This document shows positions 62,728 to 64,000 of a stretch of DNA of 64,000 bases, one piece after another. The number at the start of each line of letters is the position of its first letter. Position 1 is the stretch's first letter. The translations under genes and the position numbers were made by a program. Under the pieces are notes generated by a model. It saw only the letters and a program-made list of their open reading frames with translations, was not told where the DNA came from and made no database searches. Origin of the DNA: Phoebastria nigripes (lineage: Eukaryota; Chordata; Aves; Procellariiformes; Diomedeidae); contig JAYKAV010002475.1 in assembly GCA_035582835.1 (NCBI GenBank), positions 585,997-649,996 on the forward strand, written 5' to 3'.

Positions 62728-62855
62728 AGATATTATGTACATATATGCAAATATATATATTATATGTGTTATATATTTACATTTAGTATCTATACAAGTA
62801 TATATATAATATATACTTTAGTTACATACACACACACACACATATATATAATATT
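62728..62855 (+). repeat. AT/CA-rich simple sequence
   Basis: The stretch is made of alternating TA runs and one (CA)n run (about 62827-62842). It directly precedes, by about 60 bp, the solo LTR. Confidence 0.85.
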
Positions 62856-62915
62856 TGATAAAATATTTTGAAACCTAGAAAAGAATCTGTCAATATGAAA
62901 TTTAGAAATACAGGC

Positions 62916-63489
62916 TGTCGTGGTTTAACCCCATCCAGCAACTAAGCCCCACACAGCCTCTCACTCACTCCCCCCTGGTGGGATGGGGGAGAGAATTGGA
63001 AGGGTAAAACTGAGAAAACTCGTGGGTTGAGATAAAGACAGTTTAATAGGTAAAGCAAAAGCCGTGCATGCAAGCAAAGCAAAACAAGAAATTCATTCAC
63101 TACTTCCCATCGGCAGGCAGGTGTTCAGCCATCTCCAGGAAAGCAGGGCTCCATCACGCCTGACAGTTACTTGGGAAGACAAACACCATCACTCCAAACG
63201 TCCCCCCTTCCTTCTTCTTCCCCCAGCTTTATATACTGAGCATGACGTCACATGGGATGGATTACCCATTGGCCAGTTGGGTTAGCTGTCCTGGCTATGC
63301 TCCCTCCCAGCTTCTTGTGCACCTGGCAGAGCATGGGAAGATGAAAAGTCCTTGACTAGTGTAAACACTACTTAGCAACAATTAAAAACATCAGTGTGTT
63401 ATCAACATTACTCTCATACTAAATCCAAAACACAGCACTATAACAACCACTAGGAAGAAAATCAACTCCATCCCAGCTGAAACCAGGCA
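62916..63489 (-). mobile_element. Full-length solo LTR of the provirus family, minus strand
   Basis: The plus strand begins TGTCGTGGTTTAACC and ends CCAGGCA, so the 574-bp LTR reads in the opposite direction. On the minus strand it has TATATAAA (plus-strand 63228-63235) and ATTAAA (plus-strand 63042-63047) in the same order as the provirus 5' LTR, and a U3 start closely similar to it. No internal retroviral sequence adjoins, so it probably arose by LTR-LTR recombination. The pentamers next to it (CAGGC and TTGAC) do not match, so no target-site duplication is recognisable. Confidence 0.88.
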
Positions 63490-64000
63490 TTGACTGTTTT
63501 CATAATATGGTCTTTTCAGTTGATGTAACTGGAACAGCAGTGACCTTGAAACCCAGACATTATAGGACAGCTTAATTCAGAGGACTTCCTGTTTTAATAT
63601 TTTTTTAAACCTGTTCATATTATTGTGGTGACACCTGATCTCTGATTTCATTAGGCTGATGCTACGTAAACACAGTTAAAAAATACCCAACAGAAGAAGT
63701 GGTCATCATCTTTCTCCTTTAGAGCCTGTAAACATATTTGCCCTGTTGTATACCTGCTGCTTTTCAGGCATCACATCAGAAATTTTTTTCACATCACACT
63801 TTATCTAAACACCTCTGCATCACCTAGTTTGTCTGAATGAGATTTTCAAAGCTAATGTACTAAGAACTCTAGTCCTGTAAGGATACACATATTTACTAAA
63901 TCTAATTACTATGAATTATTATGAATAGCTCCATTCACTGATCATGGAAATCTGCAGAATTGGGACTATGGATTGCAACTTTATGAGTAGCTTCAGCTCT
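63490..64000. other. Unassigned AT-rich DNA to window end
   Basis: Nothing recognisable was seen in the last 511 bases. Confidence 0.6.

Larger units (their letters stand above)
57858..62915. other. Unassigned AT-rich DNA
   Basis: No gene or transposon is recognised in this 5 kb. It includes an exon-like segment near 58832 (listed separately) and an AT/CA-rich simple stretch at its right end. Open frames are at most about 85 codons. Confidence 0.5.

Overview
The window looks like draft assembly from a bird chromosome. It is AT-rich and gene-poor, and it holds several CR1 non-LTR retrotransposons with the avian-type 3' end (degenerate ATTCTATG-like repeats). It also holds avian-type endogenous retrovirus (ERV) LTRs. 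Single Ns are scattered through it, and one 512-N gap lies inside an (AAAAG)n array. No complete host protein-coding gene, rRNA, tRNA or CRISPR array could be supported. All clear coding sequence belongs to decayed transposable elements.

Layout: 1-16.8 kb is AT-rich single-copy-looking DNA with two plus-strand CR1 copies (about 1405-2708 and 6085-7660) and a duplicated poly-A unit at 10.0-10.24 kb. From 16.8 to 25.4 kb is an LTR-element cluster. It contains a minus-strand solo LTR (16801-17808) and an ERVL-like provirus (17923-25357) flanked by the 5-bp duplication GGACC. Inside the provirus 3' LTR sits a further solo LTR of another family (24258-24951). The provirus has a tRNA-Lys-type primer-binding site, a broken gag with a 30-bp in-frame repeat, and a pro-pol frame that stays in phase for about 2.7 kb although it carries seven stop codons. 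No env is visible. From 25.4 to 64 kb is mostly unassigned AT-rich DNA with three more CR1 fragments (31008-31880 minus, 36441-37310 minus, 44596-45517 plus). Two more LTRs of the provirus family lie at 42350-42838 (plus, 5'-truncated) and 62916-63489 (minus, full-length solo). A GC-richer patch with 22-bp repeats sits at 39.4-39.95 kb, and the (AAAAG)n/gap tract at 57.1-57.9 kb.

The most unusual signals concern the history of the repeats. CR1 copies 1 and 2 are practically identical over about 728 bp, yet diverge strongly outside that block. CR1 copies 4 and 5, in opposite orientation, share a 141-bp perfect match and almost the same 5' truncation point. A TAG stop at one homologous position occurs in all three copies that keep that part of ORF2 and belong to this subfamily. 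These patterns fit gene conversion, a shared defective source copy, or assembly mixing of repeats; the sequence alone does not decide between them. Four short exon-like segments with plausible splice sites are listed as low-confidence host-gene candidates. I do not see a convincing wholly new biological system here.
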